The notes: generated by a model not told the origin, from the sequence alone. Shown: positions 23,801-35,600, numbered from the stretch's first letter. The stretch: DNA of 64,000 bases from Gautieria morchelliformis (GCA_015179125.1 WHVA01000002.1:558001-622000), one strand, 5' to 3'. Numbers and translations are program-made.

Positions 23801-26253
23801 TAATAAAGAGATCGGCCACACCATACTTCCTTGAAATGGCCAGAGAGTTCTGCAGGTTTTCCTGCATGTCCCGTGTCCCCCCCTGAAACGTGGCAGGCAG
23901 AATGGATCTTGTGCCCAAGTTGTTTGGATCTCTGTCATTGTCATTGCGATGAAAGGCATCCATCATCTGGTTATACATCTCAGCATGGAGAGTGTGTTGA
24001 TTTGTCCTGATCCACCACAGCCTGCTTTGCTCTGCAGCGGCCCAAGAGTCTACAATGTACTGCTGGAATAATTTTCCAGCACGCAGGAGTGTTGTAGGTT
24101 CTTCTGTTCTCTGGAAGAGACGATAGGAATGGAACTGAATTTGGGTGACACGCCCAGGTCGCTCATGCCCGCCTGGTAATTGGCCATAGCGAATATCAGG
24201 TTGCCACCCCAACTCTCCCTGGGAAAGAGCAAGACATAGTGAACAGAGGCATAGTTTGGATTCATATTGGATACCCTTCAAAAGCGTCCACCTTTAAGCT
24301 GGACAATAACATCCCTAGGTTCAGGGTTGATGCCATCTCCAGGAAGAACCACCGCAATCTCATCCGCAGTAGGGATATTATACCTCCTAGGATCCCTGTG
24401 TTCCCTGTATGTGAGTCCCTGAGCTCTGAGCCTCTCAGCCGCTTGTCTATATATGGGAACATGAGGATTGCGTAGGAGGAGCATTTCCTGCAAGTCTCCC
24501 ATGATAGTTGGAGACAGACCTGGGTTACGCAAGTTCCTCTGTGCCAAAGCCAATGCTGGATCATATATATAAAGTTGGGCATACTGTATCTGCCTCCCAG
24601 GGTTAGGGATGAGAGAGCCATGAATATGATACAGTTCACCCTGCAGCTTGAGGACATATGGACCACGACTGTAAGGGCAACCCTGGCCGGTTGTGGAGAT
24701 CACACTACCACACAACTGACAAGGGGAAATCCAAAGTATGTATAATGAACAGAGTATACAAGAGAGGGGATTCTCACCTGACAAGGGGAAATCCAAAGAG
24801 AAAAGTCTAAGGACCCCCAATGTCAGCGAGCCCGTATTATACTATGCTGCGCAGCCGGGGACAACACTTGGCACCCGCCATCAGCCCTGCACCTCCCTGA
24901 TCACCCTGACCCTTGATCGACCCTTGATGCCACCTATTACGTGAGTCGCTTGATTTCCGACACTGTTCCGAGAGTGGAAGTCGGAAATTGGAGTGGAACT
25001 GGGAAGGCGAATAGAACTGGTAGAAGTTCTCCCAGAAGCGGAATCATTTCCGAAAGCGGAGGCGGAGATGGAATCGGAACCGGAAGCGGAGTCGGAAATG
25101 GAGTAGGAACTGGAAATGGAAAACAGGGTGTCCCCTGACAACGACCCTCCCGAAGCAAATCTAGATCAAAGTCGGCTCCCAAGGAAGTGAATGCAAATGC
25201 AGCATTGTACTGCCTGATGTTCTTGCGAAACTGTTTGGCCTCAGGGTCCTGGCCCTCTAAGAGCCGTCTCAATGGCTGAGGGAGCACTGGCAGCTCTGGA
25301 AGCTGCACCTTTCCTTCTAAACAGCAATCACCAAATCTGGGCCGCCGATTTGAGGATCTCAGCAGGTGTTCTGCCATCCAGTGTAATGCTCCACAGTCAG
25401 GGCAGGGAACAACCATGGGACCCAGATCATGATGCAGCACATCTGCCTCGATTATTCTAGAGCGACCGAGTGGAATAAAAGGAGGAAGTCGCTGAGGACG
25501 CTGCCGAGGTACAGGGTGTGGCTGAGGAGGCTGAGGAGGTGCAGGGAGTGGCAGAAGTGGCTGTGGAGGTGCAGGGAGTGGCAGAAGAGGCCATGGAGGT
25601 GCAGGGAGTGGCTGAGGAGGCTGAGGAGGTGCAGGGAGTCGCTGAAGAGGCTGAGGAGGTGCAGGGAGTTGCTGAAGAGGCCGCAGAAGTGCAGGGAGTA
25701 GCTGAGGCATTGGCCTTATTGCATTGGCCTGAGCCTGCAATGCTGCCACTCCTGCAGAACCTACTACAGGAGGATTAGCTGACTGTCTACCTCTTCCCAA
25801 TTGCTGCAATATAGCACACTGCTCAGCAGACTGCTCAGCAGCCTGAGCACGCAACTGTGCAATTCCTGCAGAACCAACCACAGGAAGATTGGGAGGTGGC
25901 TGTATAGGCTCCTGCCTGTATCTTCTCATGGGCTGTGCTGCTGGGATTGCTGCTAACTGAGCACGAAGGGCTGCCACCTGCTGTCCAGGACTGGGATTGG
26001 GAGGATGTGACGGCCCTGCAGCAGGTTGTTGAAAAGGATCAGCCGCATTGCTTCTAGGAGGAGGGTGAGGGATGGCAAAAGGAGGTGGTGGAGGGGGTGG
26101 CTGGTTCCGAGCTCTGGCAGCAGCCACAGCAAGGGCACGTGCTCTCCGATCAGTAGGTGACGTCATATGACCCTCCTGCTCCTCCCTCGCCCTTTCACGC
26201 TCCTGCTGATGATTTCTCTCTGGAGTAGAAGGATCCCTGAGAAATGCAGGCAT
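20835..26253 (-). pseudogene. Helitron Rep-helicase, broken copy
   Basis: Three minus-strand pieces match the 1664-residue intact protein: 24937-26253 (proline-rich N part and zinc-finger-like region), 24278-24820, and 20835-24281 (Rep and PIF1 helicase). A one-base loss near 24219 shifts the frame relative to the intact copy. Two codons for KG are missing from the tyrosine motif (YIHKYLYHDRTT instead of ...YKGHDRTT, near 23176), and an 11-codon segment near 24417 is absent. The helicase motifs GSGGAGKS, WDEAAM, GGDFQQTLP and VSRGTNW are kept. The solo LTR at 24670-25140 splits the gene. Clearly inactive. Confidence 0.88.
24670..25140. repeat. Solo LTR, 471 bp, inside the Helitron
   Basis: Begins TGTAAGGG, ends CCCTGACA, and is flanked by the target duplication ACGAC (24665-24669 and 25141-25145). 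The uninterrupted site is seen in the intact Helitron near 61440. Related LTRs in inverse orientation are at 33018-33125 and 33235-33693. A GGAA/TTCC-rich imperfect repeat fills 24960-25120. Confidence 0.88.
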
Positions 26254-27087
26254 AAGCTTAGAGGAACAATCAAGCTACCCCACTTCAACTTACATTTGCA
26301 AGCAGATGCTGTTGTTGTTAATTTTTCTTGGGCAAAGTCAGGGGAATTTATTAATTTCTAATTAAATCAATGTCAGACAGCTCACACCAGACCACAGAGA
26401 AATACATACATACCAAGGAAGGGACAGGGAGTCTGTTTGTTAGGCAAAGTCAAGGGAATTTATTAATTTCTATTTTTTTAAAAAAAGAAAATGTCAGATG
26501 GCTCACACCAGACCACAGAGAAATATATGTACCAAGGAAGGGATGGGGAATTTTTTTGATGAAAATATCCAAGTCTTCTTCAGCTATCCAACTGGAATAA
26601 TTCCAGTAAAAGGTCCTGGTCCTGGTCCTGGGGAGATGTCTTCTTCAGCCACCAGTAGTGCAAGTCAACACTAAGAGAACTGCAATGCAATTGTGGCTCC
26701 CTCTAAGGCAGCCTGGGATGACTACCTGGCTCCTTAGCAGAGAAAAAGCTGCCCCACTGAAGAGGTCAACCCCAATAGTTCACTGCAGGGATCTCCCTGG
26801 GAAGAGATATTTTGTGTTCTACACTATATAGGCTATCTATTGTTTCACTCTCACACAAATTTATTCTATCTAGTGGGCAGAGAGGAGAGGAGGGTGGTGG
26901 TGGAGTGCCCAGACGTGGCTGCGCAGCGTTCTGCCAGCGCAGCGCTGCTTTGAGCGCCTGAGCCGGCACAGCGGCGTGAACCGCTGATAGGGACAGGGGC
27001 TCGCGGCTGCGCCGCTCGCGCGCGCTCCGCTGACAAACTAATGACCAAGCATTGGTCAGCATTGGTCAGCGCGCCCACATCCTCCCA

Positions 27088-28429
27088 CCTAGGCGCTTTC
27101 ATATAGTGTAATTGATAGATAATGAGCATGCATACTGTATATGGAATTCAACGAAGCGGCTGGGCAGCAGCTAAAAGTTGGGACAGAAATGTCATAGTGG
27201 CATGACAGTAACTCACCCACAGCATGACAGAATTAGAGTTGCACAGGGACATAAATAGAATAGTGGCATGGCCGAAAATGGACTACAAAAGGACAGAAAC
27301 CTGGTGGAGGGTCGACACTAATGTAGAACAATGGTGACCGAAACTTGATGTGGACTCAACACAAAAGCAAATTTTCATGGACACTAGGTGTAAAGAAAGG
27401 GGAAAAAAAAAGCATGTCAGGGACTGAAATGCAATATAAAGTGACATTATTAGGTTGTGCATTGTGAATAAAGTGCCTTTCATTAATATGAACTTTTGCT
27501 CACCTTTGCACTTTTCCCCTAATTATTTTGGCTGTTTCACTTGGAAAAATATATCTTGAATAAAGGATCTTGAATTCCATGTATAAAAATGATTATTTGA
27601 AATCTGAAATTTAAAAGAGTGAGTCTATGTACTCATGGAAACTGCCCCCGATTCTAATCTTTTGTGTTGAAAGGGGGTGGGGCCCTTCCATACTTATTTT
27701 TAAAATGTTCAACTCATACAGGGATTCTCATAAAATCCCCCAGGGGAGTTAGTAATGACATTCACAATAGAAATATCACTCTAACTATACATTCTGTAAC
27801 TATACATTCTTCATATAGAATGTGTTATAGGACCACTATGTTCACTTCATTCAGAAACAGGGTCATCTAGTCAGTTTTCCTTTTAGTGCTTCAAATTTTT
27901 GGTTTATTGATATTTTATCAATTAATTGAAAAGGTCCACATACCAGCCCCATTTTCTTATAAAGGATAGTTGCTCCCTAGAATGTCTACTGCTGTAACAA
28001 CACCCCTCATCTCCTTCTCAGTGTTTGCATCTGTCTATGTCACCTTATCTCCTACTATAGGGATATATGGCATTGTTAATCCAACTTTTATATTATATTA
28101 AACTCAGTTTGTATTCACTTTTTGTTTTGGATACCATTCATATAATCACTACACTGTTAATACCTAGACTCAAACCACTCTTTATAATCATTTTACTTTT
28201 TATAGAGACTAGAGGAACTTATGACATGCATCATAGAGTATCATCTCCACTTGAATTCTTTAATGATAGAGTCTAAGTACCTCAATTTGTCAATATGTCA
28301 CTATGCTTGCTATGAGCACCAGCAATCACAAGCAGAAAGGCACAAGAGTCTTTCTCTTGTGATATGGGCCAATGTAAGCCACAAAGCATTTTAATTATGA
28401 GGGTGTGCTAAATTTTACTATAGAAGAAC
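27088..28429. other. No gene recognised
   Basis: AT-rich non-coding DNA. Near 27190-27330 the phrase GACAGAAA/CATGACAG recurs, resembling the repetitive leader seen near the older Helitron remnant. Only short random frames otherwise. Confidence 0.4.
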
Positions 28430-29691
28430 ATGAAGCCATTTCACTATTTTCACAATGTCTCAACTTATCCTCACTTTGCATTACAATCCATCCCTCAGCT
28501 TGCTTGTGTGCTTGAGATTTGGCTTGATGATTGTCTGTCAACATGGAATTCTGAATGGCAACACTGGGAGACCCATATGCTTAACACAATGCACACAGTG
28601 CATGAGAACCAACATCTGCTCTATAAGCTCACACATCTGATGACAACGGACATTCCTGACAGTGAATGCCCTGAGCTTGATGAAGAGATGTGTTTGCAAT
28701 GAAATGCCAGTAAGCACAAATGGTCAACAAAGGGTGATCTGATACCTCCTCTCTTGTCGCCTGTTTCTCAAGCAGCATCGGCATCACTAATATCCAGATC
28801 ACCATCTGTGGAATCAAACTCTTCTTCAGTGCCTTTCTCATTTGCTACTTCTTCTTCTACATTTCAAATGCAATCACTGCCCTCCTCTTTGAGTTCACAG
28901 CTCACATCAACCATATTAGCCTCAGCTCAACTATCTATACCTGACACCAATGATAGGCCTGCGTTCAAATGACCATGCCTGTCATAGGGTAGTGCGTCCA
29001 AACGACAGACCAAATACAACAGAGAATGGCCAACTGATTTCCATGTTTCAGTAATTGATGAAGGCCTCGACTATATTGAATGGGTTCAACAACAGTGACA
29101 TTCCTTACAACATTTATTCAAAGAGTTCTTTGATCAGCCAGTTGTTCGCTCAACCTTTAATCACATTAGACCATTGTATCAGAATTCCAATCAAAGTCTC
29201 AAGGACCAGTTTGTGGACTATGGAGACACTGATAAAGGCTTGCGGTCCAATTTTGCCAAAGCTCTTTGCTTAGCAGGCAAGAACCGTCAAGGAAAAGGGA
29301 GGGCAATGCTATATTATCCTGATGACAATAGGAGTATCTCAAGCTCAGACTCATTTCGTGCTGAAGATCCTGTTCAGTTATTTAGGACAAAGAGCACACA
29401 TTTGCCTCCCCCTGTTCCTGTGGCTATGCCCCCTAACTCACTATGTGCTTTTTGTGACCGAATTCTCCCTCCTGTGTTAGCTGCATCTATCTGACAAGAT
29501 TTTGTCCATCCTTGATCCCCTAAACTCCATGCCTCTCCTGGCCCCTGAGAATCTGTATGCTCATTCTCACTGCACACATGAGGCCTTTCAGCATCGACTA
29601 CTATATTCTCACAATGCTGAGTCGAAAGACGTAAATCTATCCCCAGCCCTGCTCCTGGTCCCACTCCTGCATCAAATTGGGAACCTCCTGG
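28430..29691 (+). pseudogene. RTC4-like domain protein remnant (tentative)
   Basis: A plus-strand frame from ATG 28430 runs through a stop at 28700-28702, a serine-rich linker (about 28760-28960), then YNREWPTDFHV, DYIEWVQQQ, FKEFFDQPVVRSTF and VDYGDTDKG. It reaches CAFCDRILPP at about 29445. After a frame change near 29490 comes SDKILSILDPLNSM with HCTHEAFQH about 30 residues on. A CxxC followed by a histidine-containing EAFQH resembles the fungal RTC4-like domain, which is often found in repeat-rich mushroom DNA. At least four stops and one frameshift; the fold-back element follows directly at 29692. Confidence 0.4.
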
Positions 29692-30727
29692 CACTGGAGG
29701 CATGGCAAAATTTCTCAAGTCAGGAAACCCCCTGAGAAATTCTATGGAAATTCCACGTTTCTTGAGAGTTTCCTAGGATGGGAAATTTAGAGGAAATTTA
29801 ATGTTTTACAGGGGTTTCCAAAGTTCAGGAAATTGTATAAAATTTGTAAAAATATGGTCCAGGAAATCGTGAGGAAACTGAGTCCAGAAACTGACAGTTT
29901 AACCATGATTTCCTGTCTAAAGAAATCGTGAGTAAATTCTAAATTTCCTCAGAGTTTTTTGGTACAGGAAAATATTAGGAAATTCTGCAAATCTTGGCAG
30001 GAAATCTTGTGAAAATTTTATATTTCTCTATTCCTGACTCTGGAAATTATAGTAAATATTCAGTTTCTAGGAGGAGGAAATTCACAATATCTCAAAGATT
30101 TCCTGAGGATTTCCTGGGTTGGGGAATTGTCTAGAAATTGGAATAGTGCGTTGGGGAGTTTTTCCCTTTCGCGTGGGCGCGGGATAATATTTGTGCAAAC
30201 CGACCGCTATAAGCGCCGGGTACCAGCGACTGCGTGCCCTGGCAGCGCCGGTACCAGCGCATGGTCAACACACTATTCCAATTTCTAGACAATTCCCCAA
30301 CCCAGGAAATCCTCAGGAAATCTTTGAGATATTGTGAATTTCCTCCTAGAAACTGAATATTTACTATAATTTCCAGAGTCAGGAAATCATAGGGAAATAT
30401 AAAATTTTCACAAGATTTCTTGCCAAGATTTGCAGAATTTCCTAATATTTTCCTGTACCAAAAAACTCTGAGGAAATTTAGAATTTACTCATGATTTCTT
30501 TAGACAGGAAATCATGGTTAAACTGTCAGTTTCTGGACTCAGTTTCCTCACGATTTCCTGGACCATATTTTTACAAATTTTATACAATTTCCTGAACTTT
30601 GGAAACCCTTGTAAAACATTAAATTTCCTCTAAATTTCCCATCCTAGGAAACTCTCAAGAAACGTGGAATTTCCATAGAATTTTCAAGGGGTTTCCTGGC
30701 TTGAGAAATTTTGCCATGCCTCCAGTG
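29692..30727. mobile_element. Fold-back element with 457-bp inverted arms
   Basis: Arms 29692-30148 and 30271-30727 are near-perfect inverted copies of equal length, ending CACTGGAGGCATGGC outward. The 122-bp centre is GC-rich and contains GGTACCAGCG-type repeats. No protein is encoded. Arms are AT-rich with repeated TTTCCTGA/TCAGGAAA motifs. A related half copy lies at 47306-48122. No target duplication could be settled, so the superfamily is open. Confidence 0.85.
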
Positions 30728-30729
30728 AG

Positions 30730-30921
30730 ATGGGAATCGACCCATCTCTTGAAACGGGTCTGTACCAACCCCGAGCCAGACCTGGCCCATTCACATCCGC
30801 TCATGCGGATGTGATGCATGTGGACCCCCGGCCCCTGCCGGCTCCATATGAGGACGGCCCAATGGACGACGCTCCTTCTGCCAAGGATAAAGACCTCGAT
30901 GACGACATCTATGGAGACTAG
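30730..30921 (+). CDS. Small unrecognised ORF
   Basis: 63 codons starting just after the fold-back element, with a proline-rich middle and an acidic end (DLDDDIYGD) before TAG. It could be the C terminus of a longer broken gene, since the start is only the first ATG after the element. A purine run (GTGGGGGAGGG) follows its stop. No family recognised. Confidence 0.25.
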   Translation: MGIDPSLETGLYQPRARPGPFTSAHADVMHVDPRPLPAPYEDGPMDDAPSAKDKDLDDDIYGD

Positions 30922-30963
30922 AGTTCTCTATAGTGGGGGAGGGCGTAAATATAGGTATTTACA

Positions 30964-31068
30964 TGTGTTGCCTTGCGGCAACACATAATAGCTGGTAGCT
31001 TACATAGCACCAGTGGGTCCTCGCAGACCCACTGTATAGTTCTTGCATGGGAATCCCCTGGGATTCCC
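30964..31068. repeat. Three successive 9-bp hairpins
   Basis: TGTGTTGCC/GGCAACACA (30964-30985), CAGTGGGTC/GACCCACTG (31011-31034) and GGGAATCCC/GGGATTCCC (31049-31068). Each stem is perfect, each sequence is different, and they stand at similar spacing. No protein is encoded. Confidence 0.8.
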
Positions 31069-31270
31069 CAGCTTAACTTTACCTGTAACCGTCACTACTT
31101 CATATTAGAATCACCATAGTTTGGTTGAGTTCTACTGCCTTGTGATAACGCAAGTAATAAGCCAACCATCTTACATTATTAAAGACTGACATGCCTCCCA
31201 CTCTTTCTTTTATTTGCACGTTTAGTTGTTTGTTTTATCACATGCTCATTGAACAGAACCTATCAATTTG

Positions 31271-31314
31271 TACACATTGACACATTGACACATTGACACA
31301 TTGACACATTGACA
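31271..31314. repeat. 10-bp microsatellite
   Basis: ACACATTG-type unit (CATTGACACA) repeated about four and a half times. Confidence 0.9.
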
Positions 31315-31339
31315 AATATAAATATAATGAAGCTGAAAC

Positions 31340-33017
31340 TCATGTACCTAACAGTTCATTGCGAGGGATACAGTATGATGCATGTTCAGCCTCATCTAGC
31401 TCAATTGTGAGGCTCCAATATCTGTGCATAATAACCTCATCCAAAAAGAACTTGTACCTGTAAGTCTGTTATGTATTGGAAATCCCGGAGGTCGGAACTA
31501 GAAAGGACAACCGCTTCAACTCATATGTTGCGCCCCTGATGAGCTACCGTCCTAAGTATTTCGGATTTGACTACTTCAGGATGTCGGACAAGGCGGAAGT
31601 CAGGAAGAATTTGCTGAGGGTCGGAAGCCGGAGGACAGAGGTCAGAGGAGGCGGAAGAGGTGGAAGACAGAGTGTCAAGGGCAGAGAGAGAGAAAGCTTG
31701 CAAGACTCGCTGTACTAAGAACAGCAGATAGTGCGAAGGGATTCACGTATCAAAGTCAATTATCTGATTGCAGAAATGGAGACATACATGTGGGGGTTTT
31801 ATACAAAGAGCTGAGGCAACAGGTAATAATGTAGTACTAAGAAAATTCTGGAGGGAGCAGGAATCGGATAGACATACGGGGTAAGTAACTAATGCAGAAC
31901 GAGGGGATAACAAGGGGGTGCAGGGTTGAGTAAGAACAATGGCAAAAGAACAAAGGTGCATAAGTACAATGGGCATCGGAACAAACAGAAATATGGAAAT
32001 GGTATCTTGCTGTGTTCAGGGTCGAGTACGGAGGCCGCTGAGTAGAATCAACCAGGGGTACTGAAGAACAAGGGGTCGAGGCTGTGGGTTGCAGAGGTTG
32101 CAGAATAGAGTCGGAGGTGCTGCGTAGGTGGTCTGTAGGTGGCAGAGATGGTTGAGCGGCGGTCGTAACAAAGTCCTCATGAAAATTTATTTGGTCCTGA
32201 GCAAGAATATAGGAACTTACCATTCACAGCACATCAAACGTGTGAGGGCTCGGAACCCACCAATCCACAAGTTAACTTCTTCTGCTGCTGATGAGTTGAA
32301 TACCCATTTACCAGTTTTGGCATCCATAAGCTCAGGCCATCAAGCTGGATTGCAATAACATCCACAGAACTCATCCTTCTCTGAGTGTTTACACTTGTAG
32401 TGAAAGACATCAACTGGGAGCCCAACCTGATCAAAGTGGGTGTCACCTTCCTTAGCAAGCAGTGCCGCAACCTTGCAGTTGTTGTCATGCCAAATAATAG
32501 CAGGCAAAGACTTCTTTGTTGTGAAAACATACTTCCAGAAGAGCTGTGAAGAGCTAAGGAGATGTAAACACCAACATAGTGTCTGATCACTTACTGCACA
32601 CTGTTTGGGCCCTCAGCACCATAGAATGTTCCTCTTGCCAGGATTGTACCACATGATGCAACCACTAGCTCTTCATTATGAGTGTGCTTGCGTCGAAACT
32701 GAGCACAGGTTTTACAAAGCCCTAGTGCAGGTTTGTCATCGCAGCTAGGTAATATCTCCCCACCCTCGTCAATAATCACTTCCTCATCCTCATCCATGGT
32801 CCTCGAAGCATCCTGTTATCCAAGTGAGTCTATAGGGGGTGGTACTCTGGAGTGTTCTGCGCCCGCCACTGTGCAATGAACCTTAGCTAGCCTTTCCTGA
32901 AGCTGGACCATGGCAGTTCCATGTTGAAGGTAATGTGTTTCAATAGCATGATGATCAGGATTTATGCAGGTGTGAAATCTGGTCTCAGTTTTAGAGCTAC
33001 ATGTGGCGACTGGGCAG
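31340..33017 (-). pseudogene. KDZ-associated cysteine-cluster (CxC) protein, broken
   Basis: Minus-strand, intron-containing. Exon part 1 (to about 32604) has CPVATCSS, FHTCINPDH and RRKHTHNEELVVASCGTIL, then FYGAEGPNSV. After an intron with GTAAGT and TTAG ends (about 32556-32599) come WHDNNCKVAALL, VDVFHYKCKHSEKDEFC, FNSSAAEEVN and WIGGFRALTRLM. A last exon (about 31456-31343) reads YKFFLDEV and IPRNELLGT, with the stop at 31340-31342. This matches the cysteine-cluster proteins that accompany KDZ transposases in mushrooms. TAA near 32820 and TGA near 32337 interrupt it. The N terminus is cut by an LTR fragment, and the last intron holds a solo LTR. Confidence 0.7.
31467..32170. repeat. Solo LTR, 704 bp, in an intron of the CxC gene
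   Basis: Begins TGTTATG and ends CGTAACA, with target duplication AAGTC at 31462-31466 and 32171-32175. It lies between the splice donor near 32221 and the acceptor near 31457 of the surrounding gene. GGAGGCGGAAG-type repeats occur at 31620-31680. Confidence 0.85.
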
Positions 33018-33125
33018 TAATACGGGCTCGCTGACATTGGGGGTCCTTAGACTGTTCTCTTCGGATTTCCCCTTGTCAGTTGTGTGGTAGTGTGATCTCC
33101 ACAACCAGCTAGGGTTGCCCTTACA
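33018..33125. repeat. LTR fragment (same family as 24670-25140)
   Basis: Matches the terminal 108 bases of the family in inverse orientation, ending GGGTTGCCCTTACA. It separates the CxC coding from another 108-base coding-like piece (33126-33234, minus strand, KQPGKLKCKCSRMPPVSVDL), which is probably an upstream part of the same gene. Confidence 0.7.
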
Positions 33126-33234
33126 CCTGCTGGCAGCCCATCTCTTGTTTCGAGATCCACACTGACTGGGGGCATCCTGGAGCATTTGCATTTCAGTTTT
33201 CCTGGCTGCTTTCTCATGCCGTTTCCCCCATCAT

Positions 33235-33693
33235 TGTCAGGGGACACCCTGTTTTCCATTTCCAGTTCTGACACCACACCCAGTTCCGATTCCATCTCCG
33301 ACTCCGCTTTCGGAACTGATTCCGCTTCTGGGAGAACTTCCACCAGTTCTGTTCACTTTGCCAGTTCCACTCCAATTTCCGATTTCCGCTCTCGGAACAG
33401 TGCCGGAAGTCAAGAGACTCACGTAATAGGTGGCATCAAGGGTCAATCAAGGGTCAGGGAGGTCAGGGGAATGCAGGGTTGATGGCGAGTGCCAAGTGTT
33501 GTCGCTGACTGCAGAGTGTAGTATAATACGGGCTCGCTGATATTGGGGGTCCTTAGACTTTTCTCTTTGGATTTCCCCTTGTCAGGTGAGAATCTCCTCT
33601 CTTGTATACTCTGCTCATTTATACATACTTTGGATTTCCCCTTGTCAGTTGTGTGGTAGTTGATCTCCACAGCCAGCTAGGGTTGCCCTTACA
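33235..33693. repeat. LTR copy, 459 bp, inverse to 24670-25140
   Basis: Begins TGTCAGGGG and ends GCCCTTACA, and aligns over its length with the reverse complement of the LTR inside the Helitron. The flanks ATCAT and ATTGT do not match, so the insertion is old or the result of recombination. Confidence 0.8.
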
Positions 33694-34376
33694 ATTGTGT
33701 GATGTTGCTTTTTTATTTTTTATCTTTTATTTTTTTTGTGGTTTTGTGGTACCAATGCATACATGTTGCCTTAGATTCTCCTGGGAACCCAGTTTTACCT
33801 CCCCGTGGACCTGTTCAGCCTTGGCATTGTTTTTTCCAAGATTGCTGCCTGTAGGTTAGCAGATGATGCACAGGTGTCACAAATGACCTTGGAGGTGGAA
33901 AGAAAAGCAGCAGAACGGAGGTACAGCACAGTAAAACAAATGTGATGACGAAGAGCTGATGCAAGCTGTTATGGGGATGGGGAGCATTGACTTAGGTCTT
34001 GGGAGCGACTGGGACGATGTATGAAGTGGTACGTTACCGGCTATTACACTTAGCCCAGACTGTTATATTTCCTTTCATCCATTTACGCTCATTTGTATTT
34101 CTGTTCGAAATGGCTAACACCCATTTTCAGTGGCCCAACCCATCACCAATCAAAGCACGAGCTCTGAGCCTGCATCATGCACCACTTTCTCGTTTGAGAG
34201 TCCATTGGATTACAGCACCACAGTGGTAGGTGCGGTGCTAACTGGTGCTTTAAAATTGTTGATTCTAACTGAATGGAAAGGTTGACCAGGAACCCTGTTC
34301 TCAGAGTCCAGATGAGTCTCTCCTTCACCGTTGCAACCAGGGCCTCCATCTCTTCAAAATATCCACACATCCATTC
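33694..34376. other. No gene recognised
   Basis: Starts with a T-rich stretch (33705-33750). A coding-like scrap on the plus strand (MTLEVERKAAERRYSTVKQM near 33880-33940) ends in stops. It may be more of the neighbouring CxC or KDZ material; not established. Confidence 0.3.
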
Positions 34377-34624
34377 CACCGGATATATCTCTCAAGTCTC
34401 TGTCCAATCTCATCCCTGACACATCTGTCGATGATCCTACACCAGACACCATTCTTCATCTTTACAAGCTCATCATTGCTCAAGCTGCTGACCTTGCTGG
34501 TGCAACCTTGGAACTGCACGTCGAGCCGGGGGACCTGTTCTTTGCAAAGGTGCATGGGGTGGAATGGGATAGTTGGCCTGATGTGTGTCTTACTAGGGTC
34601 TGCAAGTGTCACTGGGGATCTTGA
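34377..34624 (+). pseudogene. Unrecognised exon-like fragment, copy 2
   Basis: Carries the same PDTILHLYKLIIAQAADLAG stretch as 11274-11523. Here the frame continues upstream to about 34331 with LHRCNQGLHLFK-like sequence in a neighbouring frame, so the source gene extended further. Family unknown. Confidence 0.35.
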
Positions 34625-34989
34625 GGTATGTGCCCGAGTGCTTCTTCGTGATGAGTGCATTCTGTGGCATGTTTCTGCTCATGCGCGTTGCCTGCTGTTT
34701 TCTTTCTGCGCATGTTTGGCTTTGATGTTGTGATAGATGCAGTGTGCGCGCATTGTGGTGCTCATCACATGCTTCGTTGAGGTGCTTGCATCGCTCGTGG
34801 CGTCAGTCGACGAGACGCAAGTCCTGAAGCTGTATGGGATCTGCCCTGGCAGCTGCAGTATGCCTCGGTAGCCATTCCCCAGTGACAGCCCCCAGCCACA
34901 CCCGCTGCGATATCACAGGCTAGCCACACGCTGCGCTTGGAGCTGCCTCCCCCAACCTGCCAGACGCTGGAATACAGTGGTATCTCCAT

Positions 34990-35600
34990 AGAAATTCAAT
35001 GACTTGGCAGGTATTTTACATCTTATATACCTGTTATTACTGGAATATTATCCTGAAATAGACTGCTATTTTCACTACATTTCATTGATCTTCTGATGGC
35101 TTTGGGTGCACAAGTCACAGAAAAGCCACCTTCTAGCTCAGGCTCTAACAAATGAAAAACGGTGAAGAAATCATGGAGTGTTGGTGGTACTTGTCTGGAC
35201 AATGCAATTATACTGCCCCACATTTCAGTGCTACATTCTCTGGAAGGCAGTGAGCCACCCATGGGTATTTCCACTCTTGTTTCACTGAGTTATTGGTGTA
35301 TTTGACCCGACATTCCATGATTACCCCATGAAACCTCGGTGATAACTCATTATCGTGCCCATGATATAAACACTGAATTTGTATGATATTACTACTTAAA
35401 TCCAATGATTTACACATGGAATACCGTAATAACTCACTGAAATTACATGATATGGGCACTGAAATAAACTCATGGGTATGACCACTTTTCCACTGAAAAC
35501 AATTCAGTGGATTTATCTCAGAAACTCAGTGGATTATGCACAGAACGCAGTGATTTAGCCACTGAAATTTCAATGGTTGAAACTAAAGGTTTTCAGTGGT
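34990..35600. other. TCAGTG/CACTGA-rich non-coding block, copy 2
   Basis: Counterpart of 10326-10925 in inverse orientation. No gene. Confidence 0.4.

Larger units (their letters stand above)
20713..27087 (-). mobile_element. Autonomous-type Helitron, decayed copy
   Basis: Left end CTAG at 20713-20716 with an imperfect hairpin (about 20724-20739). The body is about 97% like the intact Helitron at 57449-63480 by eye. The right end is decayed: similarity stops near GCGCCCACATCCTCCCA at about 27087 and the AACTCTTAGA terminus is missing. The replicase gene is broken and also interrupted by a solo LTR. Confidence 0.88.

Noticed and set aside
25429-25778. Open plus-strand frames opposite the Helitron proline-rich region
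   Set aside because: They mirror the LPAPPQ repeats of the real minus-strand gene; the same mirror frames recur at 61678-62075.
29692-30727. CACTA transposon because ends read CACTG
   Set aside because: No 3-bp target duplication and no transposase; the resemblance of five bases is not enough.
30730-31070. 3' end of a Ty3/gypsy element
   Set aside because: A purine run and hairpins are present, but no gypsy coding domain or matching second LTR was found.
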